DNA from: Flavobacterium sp.
GTDB lineage: Bacteria; Bacteroidota; Bacteroidia; Flavobacteriales; Flavobacteriaceae
Length of the DNA stretch: 64,000 bases
Assembly: GCA_030151255.1 (NCBI GenBank)
Contig: JASLED010000094.1
Span: forward strand, 58,962-122,961
Direction of reading: 5' to 3'
Part shown: in pieces, positions 51,538 to 60,332 of the stretch
Numbering within the stretch: position 1 is the first letter of the stretch
How the letters are laid out: the number at the start of each line of letters is the position of its first letter
Program-made: the position numbers and the translations under genes
The notes under the pieces: model-generated
What the model was told of the DNA's origin: nothing
The model's database searches: none
Seen by the model: only the letters and a program-made list of their open reading frames with translations

Positions 51538-53125
51538 ACCATTGAATTGTTTTGGTTGGTGCAATTGTATGCCTCAAATTAGTATCGTGTGATATAAATA
51601 TAATTGTGCCTTGATATGTTTTTAGAGCGCTGTATAAATGTTCTAAACCATAAATATCTAAGTTATTACTCGGTTCGTCTAAAAGCAATACATCAATTGC
51701 AGTAAAAGCTAAGTTCAAATAGCCAATTGATAATCGCAATCGTTCGCCTCCGCTAAGTTGATGAATAGGTTTATGCCAAATTTCTGGAGAAAAACCATAT
51801 TGAAATAATGTGTTTTTTAAATCAATTTCACTTAGTAATTGATGATTAAATTCTTGAGCTTGTTCTAAAACTGTTTTTGTTAGATTTAATAAAGAATAAA
51901 ACTGATCGAGGTAAATAATGTTTGTTGTAAAGCGTTCAATACTTCCAATTGTAGGTTGTAGTTTGCCTGCTAATACATTTAATAAAGTTGATTTTCCACA
52001 GCCATTTTTTCCTTCAATTAGTATTCGTTCTCCACTTCGGATTTCTAAATTTAGCGTTTCTTTCCAAATTGTTTTATCTGTATTTTTATATATATAATTA
52101 ACGTTTTTGAGCGTAAAAAGTACTTTTTTGCTATGTAAATTAGAATTGTTGAACGAAAAATTTAGCGGTTTAAGTTGTTCTAAATGTGTTTTTGCTTGCC
52201 AAAGTTCGTCTTGTAACTTGTGTTTTTTATTTTGTTGTAATTCTGTGTTTTTAGCACTGCTATTTTCTGCAGCATTTTTTAATGTATTAATTACAATTTT
52301 AGGTAATCCTGCTTTTTGTTCAGCCTTTTTGTTTTGCGATACTGCTTTTTGTTGTTTTTGTAAAAGTTTTTGCTGTTGTACTTTTACTTGTTTAATATCT
52401 TTGTTTAAGTAATCTATTTTATGCTGAATTGCGATTAATTCTTCTTTTTTTTGAGCTTTATAAGCATCGTAATTTCCTTGATACTTTTTAAGGTTTTGAG
52501 TGGTAAGTTCAAAACTAATCGATTGCTTATTTAGTAATTCTATATCATGACTTACCAATAATATGCTGCCTTTGTATTGTTCTATAAATTGAAACAACAA
52601 GTGTTTTGTTTGCACATCGATATGATTGGTTGGTTCGTCAAGTAAAAGTATATCTGGCTGATGAATTAATATTGCTGCAAAATAGATACGCATTTGTTGC
52701 CCGCCACTCAATTGATTCATTTTTTTGGTTAGATCAATTGATTCTATTTGCCAAAAAGAAAGCGCTTGCTGTATTTTTTCTTCAATTTGCCAATCATCAT
52801 TTAAGTCAATATAATCTTGTTCGTTGATCGAACCTTTCAAAATTTGCTGTAATGCTATAAGTTTTTTGTTTACAGCTAAAGCTTCGTAAATGGTTGTGTT
52901 TTCGGTATCAATTGTTTTTATTTGAGGCAAATAGTAAGAAATTCCTTCAATATGAATTGCTGAATTGTTTTGAGCAGCAATAAGTTTTAGTAAAGTGCTT
53001 TTTCCCGTTCCGTTTGCGCCAATTAAATTTGCTTTTTCGCCTTTGTTTAAGGTTAAATTAATTGCATTGAACAATGGACTTTTATCCGAATGATTGTAGG
53101 ATAGATTTTTTATAACGATAGACAT
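51536..53125 (-). CDS. ABC-F family ATPase
   Basis: A 529-residue protein with two ABC nucleotide-binding domains and no membrane part. First domain: Walker A GANGTGKST (residues 36-44), signature LSGGQQMRIYFAAI and Walker B LLLDEPTNHID. Second: EGKNGCGKST, LSGGERLRLSIGYL and LLLDEPSNNLD. A basic Gln/Lys-rich helical linker of ~80 residues joins them. ABC-F proteins act on ribosomes; some give antibiotic protection, others are translation factors. Subtype uncertain. Start at ATG 53125 is preferred over the TTG nine bases upstream. Confidence 0.92.
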   Translation of the reverse strand: MSIVIKNLSYNHSDKSPLFNAINLTLNKGEKANLIGANGTGKSTLLKLIAAQNNSAIHIEGISYYLPQIKTIDTENTTIYEALAVNKKLIALQQILKGSINEQDYIDLNDDWQIEEKIQQALSFWQIESIDLTKKMNQLSGGQQMRIYFAAILIHQPDILLLDEPTNHIDVQTKHLLFQFIEQYKGSILLVSHDIELLNKQSISFELTTQNLKKYQGNYDAYKAQKKEELIAIQHKIDYLNKDIKQVKVQQQKLLQKQQKAVSQNKKAEQKAGLPKIVINTLKNAAENSSAKNTELQQNKKHKLQDELWQAKTHLEQLKPLNFSFNNSNLHSKKVLFTLKNVNYIYKNTDKTIWKETLNLEIRSGERILIEGKNGCGKSTLLNVLAGKLQPTIGSIERFTTNIIYLDQFYSLLNLTKTVLEQAQEFNHQLLSEIDLKNTLFQYGFSPEIWHKPIHQLSGGERLRLSIGYLNLAFTAIDVLLLDEPSNNLDIYGLEHLYSALKTYQGTIIFISHDTNLRHTIAPTKTIQW

Positions 53126-53364
53126 AATAATCAAATTTTAGGTAATGAGTACGTTGTTTAGTGGGGCTTATAGCTACCACTTAAGATCAGTGTATAAATT
53201 ACATAAATAAAATAAGTATTGAATGCCAATTGAAGAAAGGCATTGTTAGAAATGTTTTTTTGATACAAAATCGAGATTGATTTGTAAGATAAAAACGGAA
53301 TACTTATCTATTTATCCATTTGATTATTTATTCGTTATTACTGAGTGCAAAGATAATAAAAAAG

Positions 53365-54066
53365 TTATTCGTGAAGAAGTTCTTTAAGCACTGCTTTTTT
53401 ATAAGTTTCTCCAATTGGAATAATTGATAAATTAATGTACAAACGATTGCGCTCTATTGTGTTTAAATGTTGTTTATTTACTATATACGATTTGTGTACT
53501 CGCATAAAAATAGATAAAGGCAATTTATCTTCCATTTCTTTTAAAGTGCTTAGTATTATAATTTTTTCTTTTGGTAAATGCAATACCAAATAATCTTTTA
53601 AACCTTCTATAAATAACAATTCATTAAATGCAATTTTAATGTGTTTTCCATCAGTTTTTACAAAAATAAAATTGTTTTGTGCTGTTACTTCTTGTTGAGG
53701 TTTTTCGTTTATAATTGCACTGATTTTCTGAATGCTTTTAAAAAATCGTTCGTATGTAATTGGCTTTAGTAAATAATCAACCACATTATGTTCGTAGCCT
53801 TCCAGCGCATATTGGTGGTAAGCAGATGTAATAATAAAAAACGTTTTTTTGCCTAAAAGATTCATCAATTGCAAGCCTGTAAGTTCTGGCATTTGAATAT
53901 CAATAAAACAAATATCTACTGTTTTGGTTTGCAAATCGGTTAGGGCTTGCAGCGCTGATGTAGAACTGCCAACCAATTCTAAATTAGGCGTTTTAGCTAC
54001 ATAATCGCTAAGTAAGGCAACAGCCATTGGCTCGTCATCTAAAATATAACATCGAATTAAACTCAT
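53365..54066 (-). CDS. LytTR-family response regulator
   Basis: A 233-residue regulator. The receiver domain has the acid pocket at YILDDEP, phosphoacceptor Asp56 in CFIDIQMPE and Lys in YLLKPI. The LytTR DNA-binding domain follows from about residue 133 (NNFIFVKTDGKHIKIAFNELLFIEGLKDYLVLHL ... FMRVHKSYIVNKQHL). LytTR proteins bind pairs of direct repeats. Its gene overlaps the kinase by four bases (ATGA), so the pair is co-translated. A candidate operator lies upstream of the kinase at 55153-55181. Confidence 0.93.
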   Translation of the reverse strand: MSLIRCYILDDEPMAVALLSDYVAKTPNLELVGSSTSALQALTDLQTKTVDICFIDIQMPELTGLQLMNLLGKKTFFIITSAYHQYALEGYEHNVVDYLLKPITYERFFKSIQKISAIINEKPQQEVTAQNNFIFVKTDGKHIKIAFNELLFIEGLKDYLVLHLPKEKIIILSTLKEMEDKLPLSIFMRVHKSYIVNKQHLNTIERNRLYINLSIIPIGETYKKAVLKELLHE

Positions 54067-55103
54067 AAGGTAATCGTTAATTGGCTTGTAAAAATACTCG
54101 AATCTTGTTGAATGATTAGGCTGTGTTTATTGGGAAATTGCAATTCTAAACGTTGCCGAATATTACTTAGTCCAATGCCTTTGGTAGTGTCTTTTTGGTA
54201 AGTGTTTATTTTATTTTGCGTAAATAATTCGAGCTGATTATCTTTTTGTGTTATTGTAATAATAAGCGGATGTTCTTTATCTGTAACAATACCGTGCTTA
54301 AAACAGTTTTCTATAAAAGGAAGTAGAAGCAAAGGAGGTATTTTTAGTGCAAGATCTTCCACATTAAAAGTTAGATTTATATTGGTTTTACCCGAAATTC
54401 TCAATTTTTCTAGAGCAATAAAATCATTTATATAATCGATTTCTTTTTGCAATTCTATATTGTGTTGATTGGTTTCATACGTTAAATAACGCATTAATTT
54501 GCTCAATTTATCAATGGCAGGTAACGCTTGTTCTGATTTTTGATATACCAAATAATAAATATTATTGAGCGTATTAAAGATAAAATGAGGATTGATTTTC
54601 GACTTTAGAAAACGCAATTCGGCTTCATTTTTTTCTTTCAAGAAAATCTGATTTAATTGTAAACTTCTAATAAAGTGAATAACAATAAAAACAATAGTTG
54701 AAATAACGATTGACATAGCGCTAAAATAAATATTATCGAACAGATAAAATAAAACGGGAGTACCTGGATAATAGTTTTGAGCTCCCCAAATCCAAACAGT
54801 TATTACCTGTTCTATTAAATAACGCAGTATCACAAAAACACCATAAGTAGCTGCAAAACCAACAAGTATTTTTTTCCAATTAAAATGATGTATAATTTTT
54901 GGCATTACCACAAAATAATGAAAATAGAAGGTGATTAAAAATACAATATTAGCAGTAATACTAAATAAAGAGAAACTAGAAAAAGATATTAAATATGGCG
55001 CCGAATAATCTAAATGAATAAAGTTCACGTAGATTAAAAACAACAAAAAAAACAGATGAATATATAGTTCTTTTTTCTTCGATAAAACTTCAACTTGTTT
55101 CAT
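54063..55103 (-). CDS. LytS-type sensor histidine kinase
   Basis: A 346-residue membrane kinase of the His_kinase/HATPase group that pairs with LytTR regulators. Four predicted N-terminal transmembrane segments lie within residues 15-145. The phosphoacceptor is His173 in KINPHFIFNTLNN, and the ATPase core has LLLLPFIENCFKHGI and GIGLSNIRQRL. No large extracytoplasmic sensor domain, so the signal may be membrane-borne. It forms an operon with the response regulator and diverges from the DUF5694 gene. Confidence 0.92.
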   Translation of the reverse strand: MKQVEVLSKKKELYIHLFFLLFLIYVNFIHLDYSAPYLISFSSFSLFSITANIVFLITFYFHYFVVMPKIIHHFNWKKILVGFAATYGVFVILRYLIEQVITVWIWGAQNYYPGTPVLFYLFDNIYFSAMSIVISTIVFIVIHFIRSLQLNQIFLKEKNEAELRFLKSKINPHFIFNTLNNIYYLVYQKSEQALPAIDKLSKLMRYLTYETNQHNIELQKEIDYINDFIALEKLRISGKTNINLTFNVEDLALKIPPLLLLPFIENCFKHGIVTDKEHPLIITITQKDNQLELFTQNKINTYQKDTTKGIGLSNIRQRLELQFPNKHSLIIQQDSSIFTSQLTITL

Positions 55104-55152
55104 AATACATATTTTGGTAAAGCTATGAATACTTCATTTTTCCACAAAGTAG

Positions 55153-55181
55153 GTTGGTCGGATAAAAAGCATTGTTGGTCG
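55153..55181. promoter_or_regulatory. Candidate LytTR operator: direct repeat GTTGGTCG with 21-bp spacing
   Basis: GTTGGTCG occurs at 55153-55160 and 55174-55181 in the gap between the LytS-type kinase and the DUF5694 gene. Same-strand repeats two helical turns apart are the architecture of LytTR binding sites. The site could control the kinase-regulator operon, the DUF5694 gene, or both. Confidence 0.6.
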
Positions 55182-55252
55182 AAAAATGAAATAATAAAAT
55201 TTCGTACTATTTGATATTTGCATCAATAAATGTAAACACAAAATCAACACTT

Positions 55253-56068
55253 ATGAAATTTTTTCTATTAATAGCTATCTATGTATTAAGTCAAATAGCA
55301 AATGCTCAGGTAAATAATAATCTGAAATCGGTAAATCCAATTCCAGTAGTAAACATGGGTACTTTCCATATGGGGTATACCTCTGATTCGCATAGCACAG
55401 CGTTTGATGAACACAATGCAAAGAATAAAAAAATGGTGCACGAAGTGGCAAAAGCCTTGGCAGCATTTAAACCAACTGTACTTGTTGTAGAACAATCATC
55501 TAAATATGATACTGACTTAAACGCAACATATCAGGCTTATTTAAAAAATCCGAAAATGAAATTTGATCATCCAAATGAAATTAATCTTTTGGTTTTTGAG
55601 TTGGGACGTTTAGCGGGAGTGAAACAAATTTATGGAATTGATTATTCGGAAGGATATAATTATATGATTGATAAAGAAATTGATCAGTATAATGATAAGG
55701 AATTGTATAATAGTTATTTAACGCAATGTTTGGCAATTTTAAGAGCAAAAGATGATGAAAAAGACATCCGAAAAATGTTGTATGAAATAAATACAAAAGA
55801 AAACTTAGATGCAATGATAAATCTAAATGCAGATATGCTTACGCATATTTCTACGCCAGGAAATGCTGAAGGTGCAGACGAAGCAGCCAAATATTATCAC
55901 CGAAATTTGGTAATGTATTCCAATTTGAATCAAATTCCGTTAAAGAAAGATGATCGCGTATTTATTTTGATGGGAGCATCACATACCGCTTTTTTCAACA
56001 TGTGGCTAGAACGTAGTCCTAAATACCAATTAGAAAGTACATTAAAATATTTAGAATCGTTTAAATAA
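55253..56068 (+). CDS. DUF5694-family (TraB/ChaN-like) exported protein
   Basis: A 271-residue exported protein from ATG 55253; signal peptide ends ANAQ. The mature part matches DUF5694: VVNMGTFHMGYTSDSHSTAFDEHNAKNKK, AFKPTVLVVEQ, YQAYLKNPKMKFDHPNEINLLVFELGRLAG, and a terminal FILMGASHTAFFNMWLE. The GxxH pair at each end is like TraB/ChaN-fold proteins that may hydrolyse or bind metal-coordinated ligands. Enzyme activity is unknown. It diverges from the LytS/LytTR operon across a candidate operator, so it is a likely target. Confidence 0.8.
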   Translation: MKFFLLIAIYVLSQIANAQVNNNLKSVNPIPVVNMGTFHMGYTSDSHSTAFDEHNAKNKKMVHEVAKALAAFKPTVLVVEQSSKYDTDLNATYQAYLKNPKMKFDHPNEINLLVFELGRLAGVKQIYGIDYSEGYNYMIDKEIDQYNDKELYNSYLTQCLAILRAKDDEKDIRKMLYEINTKENLDAMINLNADMLTHISTPGNAEGADEAAKYYHRNLVMYSNLNQIPLKKDDRVFILMGASHTAFFNMWLERSPKYQLESTLKYLESFK

Positions 56069-56073
56069 TGAGA

Positions 56074-56125
56074 TTTATAAAAAACAAAAAGGTGTCAACG
56101 TTGACACCTTTTTGTTTTTTATAAA
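56074..56125. terminator. 52-bp perfect palindrome, bidirectional terminator
   Basis: Two 26-bp arms (56074-56099 and 56100-56125) with no loop and no mismatch, the core being GGTGTCAACG with its complement, and A/T outer tracts. It lies between the convergent DUF5694 gene and the acidic-repeat gene. Confidence 0.85.
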
Positions 56126-56134
56126 ATTAAGAAA

Positions 56135-57310
56135 TTAGAACAAACTAATTTGTCCTTCTGAAGAATCTCCTTTTGGCTTTTTCTTCTTTTCTCTTTTTAT
56201 TTTTTCTTCTTTTTCTGAAGAAGTTGTTATTTCTATTTCTTTAAATAAACTAATTTCTTCCGTGGATTGATATGTTTCAGCAATAGCTTCTATGTTGTTA
56301 GATAAATTATCTTGCTCTTCTTCAAGTTCAATAGAAATGGATGATTTTGAAACTACGCCATTAAAGATAATTGACGCATTATTTACAATAATATCATTTA
56401 CAGGTTTTTCAACCTTTTTAGCTGTTTCTTCATTTGCAATTTCTGCTTCAATAGTTTGTTCAACAACGTTTTCATCTATTTTGGTAGGTTGAATTATTTC
56501 TTCATCTACAATTTCTGTTTCAATAGTTTGATCAATAATATTTTCATCTATTTTGGTAGGTTGAATTATTTCGTCATCTACAATTTCTGTTTCAATAGTT
56601 TGTTCAACAATGTTTTCATCTATTTCAGCAGATTGAATTATTTCTTCATCTACAATTTCCGTTTCAATAGTTTGATCAACAACGTTTTCATCTATTTCAG
56701 CAGGCTGAATTATTTCTTCATTTACAATTTCTTCGTCAATAGTTTGATCAACAATGTTTTCATCTATTTCAGTAAGATTATTATCTTTAAAAGTATCGTT
56801 GTCAAACAAATCAAAAATTGAATAATTTTCAACTGAAATGTTTTCAACTTCTTCTAAAGTTACTAAATCCATCTCAGAATTATCTTGTTCTGCAAGCATT
56901 TCGTGCTTTACTGTTGCATGATCTGTTGCATGATCTGTTGCCATTGTCTGATTGTCTGCTCCAAAGTTTTCAACCTTTTGTGTTAAATCAATCAATAAGC
57001 GTTTTATTCTTTTGATGTGTATGTGTTCTGCAAAAGTTTCTTTGTTGTAAACCACTTCCAAAAGCTTATACATGGTATAGGCTTCGTGATATTTTAAAAC
57101 AATTGCGTGCTTTTTATTGTGATCAAGAATTGATGTTTGTTTTTGAATTGTTTTGGCTTTGTCTTCTAATTTTGCAATTAAATCCTCTTTAATACTAATA
57201 AGCAATGCATCGTTAATGGATTGAACGATAAAATCATCAGTTTGTTCAACCATTTTAATAACAGTAAGAAGCACATCATTACTTAGTTTAAATTGAATTT
57301 TTGTAGTCAT
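56135..57310 (-). CDS. Hypothetical acidic protein with five 24-residue repeats
   Basis: Not recognised. 391 residues. The first ~115 form a helical domain (LSNDVLLTVIKMVEQTDDFIVQSINDALL). Residues 180-299 are five tandem 24-residue repeats of the type (A/T)(E/K)IDENxVxQTIExEIVxEEIIQ, extremely acidic. A Ser/Glu/Lys-rich C-terminus ends GDSSEGQISLF. No signal peptide or membrane segment. The frame is continuous through the repeats, so they are coding and not noncoding satellite DNA. A small ATDHATDHAT repeat precedes them. Function unknown; a disordered spacer is the likely reading. Confidence 0.75.
   Translation of the reverse strand: MTTKIQFKLSNDVLLTVIKMVEQTDDFIVQSINDALLISIKEDLIAKLEDKAKTIQKQTSILDHNKKHAIVLKYHEAYTMYKLLEVVYNKETFAEHIHIKRIKRLLIDLTQKVENFGADNQTMATDHATDHATVKHEMLAEQDNSEMDLVTLEEVENISVENYSIFDLFDNDTFKDNNLTEIDENIVDQTIDEEIVNEEIIQPAEIDENVVDQTIETEIVDEEIIQSAEIDENIVEQTIETEIVDDEIIQPTKIDENIIDQTIETEIVDEEIIQPTKIDENVVEQTIEAEIANEETAKKVEKPVNDIIVNNASIIFNGVVSKSSISIELEEEQDNLSNNIEAIAETYQSTEEISLFKEIEITTSSEKEEKIKREKKKKPKGDSSEGQISLF
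56414..56773 (-). repeat. Five tandem 72-bp repeats inside the acidic-protein gene
   Basis: The DNA behind residues 180-299 repeats every 72 bp; most differences between copies are single-base. Such arrays gain or lose units by slippage. Confidence 0.85.
56914..56937. repeat. 12-bp tandem repeat TTGCATGATCTG (2 copies) in coding sequence
   Basis: Copies at 56914-56925 and 56926-56937, encoding the DHAT units of the acidic-protein gene on the minus strand. Confidence 0.75.
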
Positions 57311-57724
57311 TGGAATTTAGAGAAAGCTGGGTTAAGTCTTGTAAATCTTGATAGTTGTACAAAATACGTAAAAAAATATGACTTTTTATAAGGTTTAGTA
57401 AACATTTAGATACTAAGAATTGAGTAGGGAAGAATATAAGTTGAAATGATTGCGTTTTGGCGTAAAATGAAGCCGTCCTTTGAAGGATTACCACAAAGGA
57501 CGGTCAACTAACTAATCAATCCAAATGGTTCATCAGGCCATTTGTACATAAAAGTGTTTTTACTTATTTGTTTAGTGTTTGTAAATAAATAGATGTAATA
57601 GACTTTTATTGAATAAACAAAGAAGAATGGCTTTGTTTATATGCTATTGGTAGGTGTTTGGTTGCTTTTGTTACGGCACAACCTACATTTATTTTGTTAA
57701 AGTTTTTAAATCTGAAAAAAGGAG
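57311..57724. other. Intergenic region with two hairpins
   Basis: No gene. Two GC-rich hairpins stand out from the AT background: CCGTCCTTTG (57473-57482) pairs with CAAAGGACGG (57494-57503), and CAAATGG (57522-57528) pairs with CCATTTG (57538-57544). On the minus strand the first is followed only by a weak T-run. A short word, AATGGTTCAT, is shared with the 62.9-kb leader. Confidence 0.6.
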
Positions 57725-60106
57725 CTATTTATTGCTTCTGTTTTTGTCATCAAATGAAGCTTCTTTAATACTTTTTTTGTTCGAATTATCTCCAAAGGTA
57801 TAAGAAGCACTTAGAGTTACTCGTCTGCTGTTCCAAGTGTTTTTGTACGTTTGTATATTATCTGTGTAATACATTGTTCCGCTTGATCTTCCAGTATTAA
57901 ACACATCTGAAATAGTTAAATTTAGATTTAATTTTCTGTTTAATAAATTAGCTTTTAAACCTGTAGATAATGTTTTGTAATCAAGATATTTTGTGTTGTC
58001 TTCTTTGTTTGGCAATTGATGATACCAGTTTATAAATACATTAAGTGTTTTTGCTTTGTTGACTGTAAATGTATTTTGAGAATAATAGCTAAAGGTTATA
58101 CCGTTTTGCGGAATTTGGTTTGAAATGTTTTTGTTATAATAGGATACCGAATAGTAAGCATTACCTCCAGTATTGGTTTGCCACCAGTTTGTTATCTTAT
58201 TGCTGTATGATAAATCTAGTCCATAATTGTCTGCATTTAACATATTGTAATACGTGCTAGAAAATATGTTGTTTTCATATGTCATGTACTCAGAAAACGA
58301 GTTTGAAATATGATAATAATTTACTCCAATTGACAATGCATTGTTGAATAAATAGTTTAGTTCAAAGTAATCAGTAAATGCTGGATCTAATTTTGGATTT
58401 CCACTTTCGTACGAATAACTGTTTGAGTAATATTTAAATGGATTTAAAATTCCTAAATACGGACGTTGAATTCTTCTTGAATAGTTTAAGCTGAATGAAT
58501 TATTATCATTTAAATCATACGATAAATATGCCGATGGAAACCATTTTCCGTATGATTTTGTAAATTCTTCATCTGTTTCAAGTAAATGACCATTTACTTT
58601 TGTTTGTTCAAAACGCAAACCAACTTTTGCGTTTAATTTATCATTAAATTTTTTGTTTAAACTTATGTAACCAGCAATATTATCTTCTTTATAATTAAAA
58701 CGATTACTTCTTGATGTATCATAAACCAACTCATTGTTTATTTGTTTGTACGAAAGCATCTTTGATCTATTATCATAGTTAGAATATTTTCCACCAAATT
58801 CTAAATCTGCCCAAGATAATTTGTAAGAAACATCTGCTGTTCCGCTCCAAACTTGATAGTTTAAATTATTTGTATAACGAGTAGTGTTTTTTACATTATT
58901 CTGAGGGTTATAATCATTTAGGTTTGTGGTATCTTCCGGTAAATTTGAAAAATAATTTACACCAAGTGACACTTTATTTCCCAAAGTATCTAGCTTGTAA
59001 TCGTAAAATAAATTAGCTGTTTGATAGGTATTGTAATCTTTTACTTTTGAAATGGAATTAATAATAGAGTCTAAGATATAATTAGGTTTAGAATAATATT
59101 CTGAACTATTTTTCTTGTCTCTGTTTCCATTTGATTTTGATAAATCATAGGTAATACCAATCAATCCTTTTTCAGAAACTTGATAATTTGTAGTAAGATT
59201 TATTCCTCCATAAGTGTAATATCCCAATGGATTGTTTCCTGATTTTAAAAGTAATTTATCGGTTTCAAAAGTTGTGTTATTCTCACTTGTATATTTTCCT
59301 TTACTGCCATTGGCTTTTAACATAAAGTTCCATTTATCTGTTTGGTAGTTTAAATTTGCATTTGCCGAACCAGAATTGTTATTGTTGTAAGCATAAGATG
59401 CGCCTGCTGTACCATACATACCTAAGCGTTTGTTTTTCTTTAAAACAATGTTGATAATTCCTCCATTTCCGCTTGCTTCATATTTTGCTGGCGGGTTTGT
59501 AATTACTTCAATCTTTTCAATATCGTCTGAGCGCAATGTTTTTAAATAATTTGTCAAAGCATCACCTTGTAAGTAAACAATTCTGTCGTTAATCATAATT
59601 GTTACATTACTTTTTCCAACAATACTTATTTTGTCGTTTTGAACTTTAATTAACGGTGTGTTGCTAAGCGCTTCTACGGCATCCATTCCTTGTGAAGCAA
59701 TGCTGTTTGCTGTGTTAAAAATTAAACGATCAGCTTTTCTTTCAATCAGTTTTTTTTCTGTTTTTACTACAATTTCTTCTAATGATGTAGTTGATTCGGC
59801 AATAATATTTTGCAAATCAATGTCTTTGTCAATTGTTATTGTATTAGAATAAATGTATTTACCCAAATATTGAATGGTTAGTTTATAATCATCAGAAGAG
59901 ATATTTTGTAGCATAAAATCACCAGTTTCATTTGTAAATCCTTGCTGAATTAACTGCTCATTATTTTCTTTTAGTAAATGCAGTTCGGCAAAATCGATTG
60001 GTTTATTTTCTTGATCAACAACTTTTCCTTTTAGTGTATTTTGTGCTTGCAAAGAAGTTAGTATACCAAGAAATAGAATTGATAGCAATATTTTTTTTGA
60101 TGTCAT
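57725..60106 (-). CDS. Outer-membrane beta-barrel (TonB-receptor-like) protein, paralogue 1
   Basis: A 793-residue outer-membrane protein. A signal peptide (ending SLQAQN) is followed by a carboxypeptidase-regulatory-like domain (LKGKVVDQENKPIDFAELHLL), a plug-like domain with MDAVEALSNTPLIKVQNDKISIVGKSNVTIMINDRIVYLQGDAL and EVITNPPAKYEASGNGGIINIV, and a C-terminal outer-membrane beta-barrel of the OMP_b-brl_3 type ending in SASYTFGDNSN. It is about the same size and layout as the next gene upstream, so the pair arose by tandem duplication. Transport substrate unknown. Confidence 0.9.
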   Translation of the reverse strand: MTSKKILLSILFLGILTSLQAQNTLKGKVVDQENKPIDFAELHLLKENNEQLIQQGFTNETGDFMLQNISSDDYKLTIQYLGKYIYSNTITIDKDIDLQNIIAESTTSLEEIVVKTEKKLIERKADRLIFNTANSIASQGMDAVEALSNTPLIKVQNDKISIVGKSNVTIMINDRIVYLQGDALTNYLKTLRSDDIEKIEVITNPPAKYEASGNGGIINIVLKKNKRLGMYGTAGASYAYNNNNSGSANANLNYQTDKWNFMLKANGSKGKYTSENNTTFETDKLLLKSGNNPLGYYTYGGINLTTNYQVSEKGLIGITYDLSKSNGNRDKKNSSEYYSKPNYILDSIINSISKVKDYNTYQTANLFYDYKLDTLGNKVSLGVNYFSNLPEDTTNLNDYNPQNNVKNTTRYTNNLNYQVWSGTADVSYKLSWADLEFGGKYSNYDNRSKMLSYKQINNELVYDTSRSNRFNYKEDNIAGYISLNKKFNDKLNAKVGLRFEQTKVNGHLLETDEEFTKSYGKWFPSAYLSYDLNDNNSFSLNYSRRIQRPYLGILNPFKYYSNSYSYESGNPKLDPAFTDYFELNYLFNNALSIGVNYYHISNSFSEYMTYENNIFSSTYYNMLNADNYGLDLSYSNKITNWWQTNTGGNAYYSVSYYNKNISNQIPQNGITFSYYSQNTFTVNKAKTLNVFINWYHQLPNKEDNTKYLDYKTLSTGLKANLLNRKLNLNLTISDVFNTGRSSGTMYYTDNIQTYKNTWNSRRVTLSASYTFGDNSNKKSIKEASFDDKNRSNK

Positions 60107-60332
60107 AATTCATTTGTTAGTTATAAACATTGTTAATAAGTTAATTAACAATGTTTATTTATATTGTTTATAAGATGTGGTTTTGGTATTAGTAGCAACT
60201 ATAACGTATTTGTTACTATTCGTTTTAAATGTTTATAACTTTATTTTTTTGCATGTTGTTTTTAGGCTTTTATCGATGTTTTTTTTAAGTTATAAACAAA
60301 GTTATCAACAATGTTGTTGATAACTTTGTGTG
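60107..60332. other. Inter-paralogue gap with repeated GTTATAAAC words and inverted repeats
   Basis: GTTATAAAC or its complement appears at 60120-60128, 60231-60239 and 60289-60297, with a one-base variant at 60166-60174. ATAAACATTGTTAA (60123-60136) pairs with TTAACAATGTTTAT (60145-60158), close to the start codon of paralogue 1. A regulator binding site or a structured leader is possible. Confidence 0.5.
60296..60329 (-). terminator. Hairpin after the stop of OMP paralogue 2
   Basis: ACAAAGTTATCAACA (60296-60310) pairs with TGTTGATAACTTTGT (60315-60329) around a 4-base loop, 3 bp past the stop at 60333. There is little T-run on the minus strand, so termination is likely but not certain. 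Confidence 0.6.

Noticed and set aside
56414..56821. CRISPR-like array and antisense gene at the 72-bp repeats
   Set aside because: There are no unique spacers, and the repeats keep a single open minus-strand frame. The plus-strand frame through them is a by-product of the repeat.
60296..60329. DnaA boxes and a replication origin
   Set aside because: TTATCAACA and its complement are one-base variants of the DnaA box, but they form a single hairpin right behind a stop codon, and no cluster of boxes, dnaA or dnaN gene is nearby.
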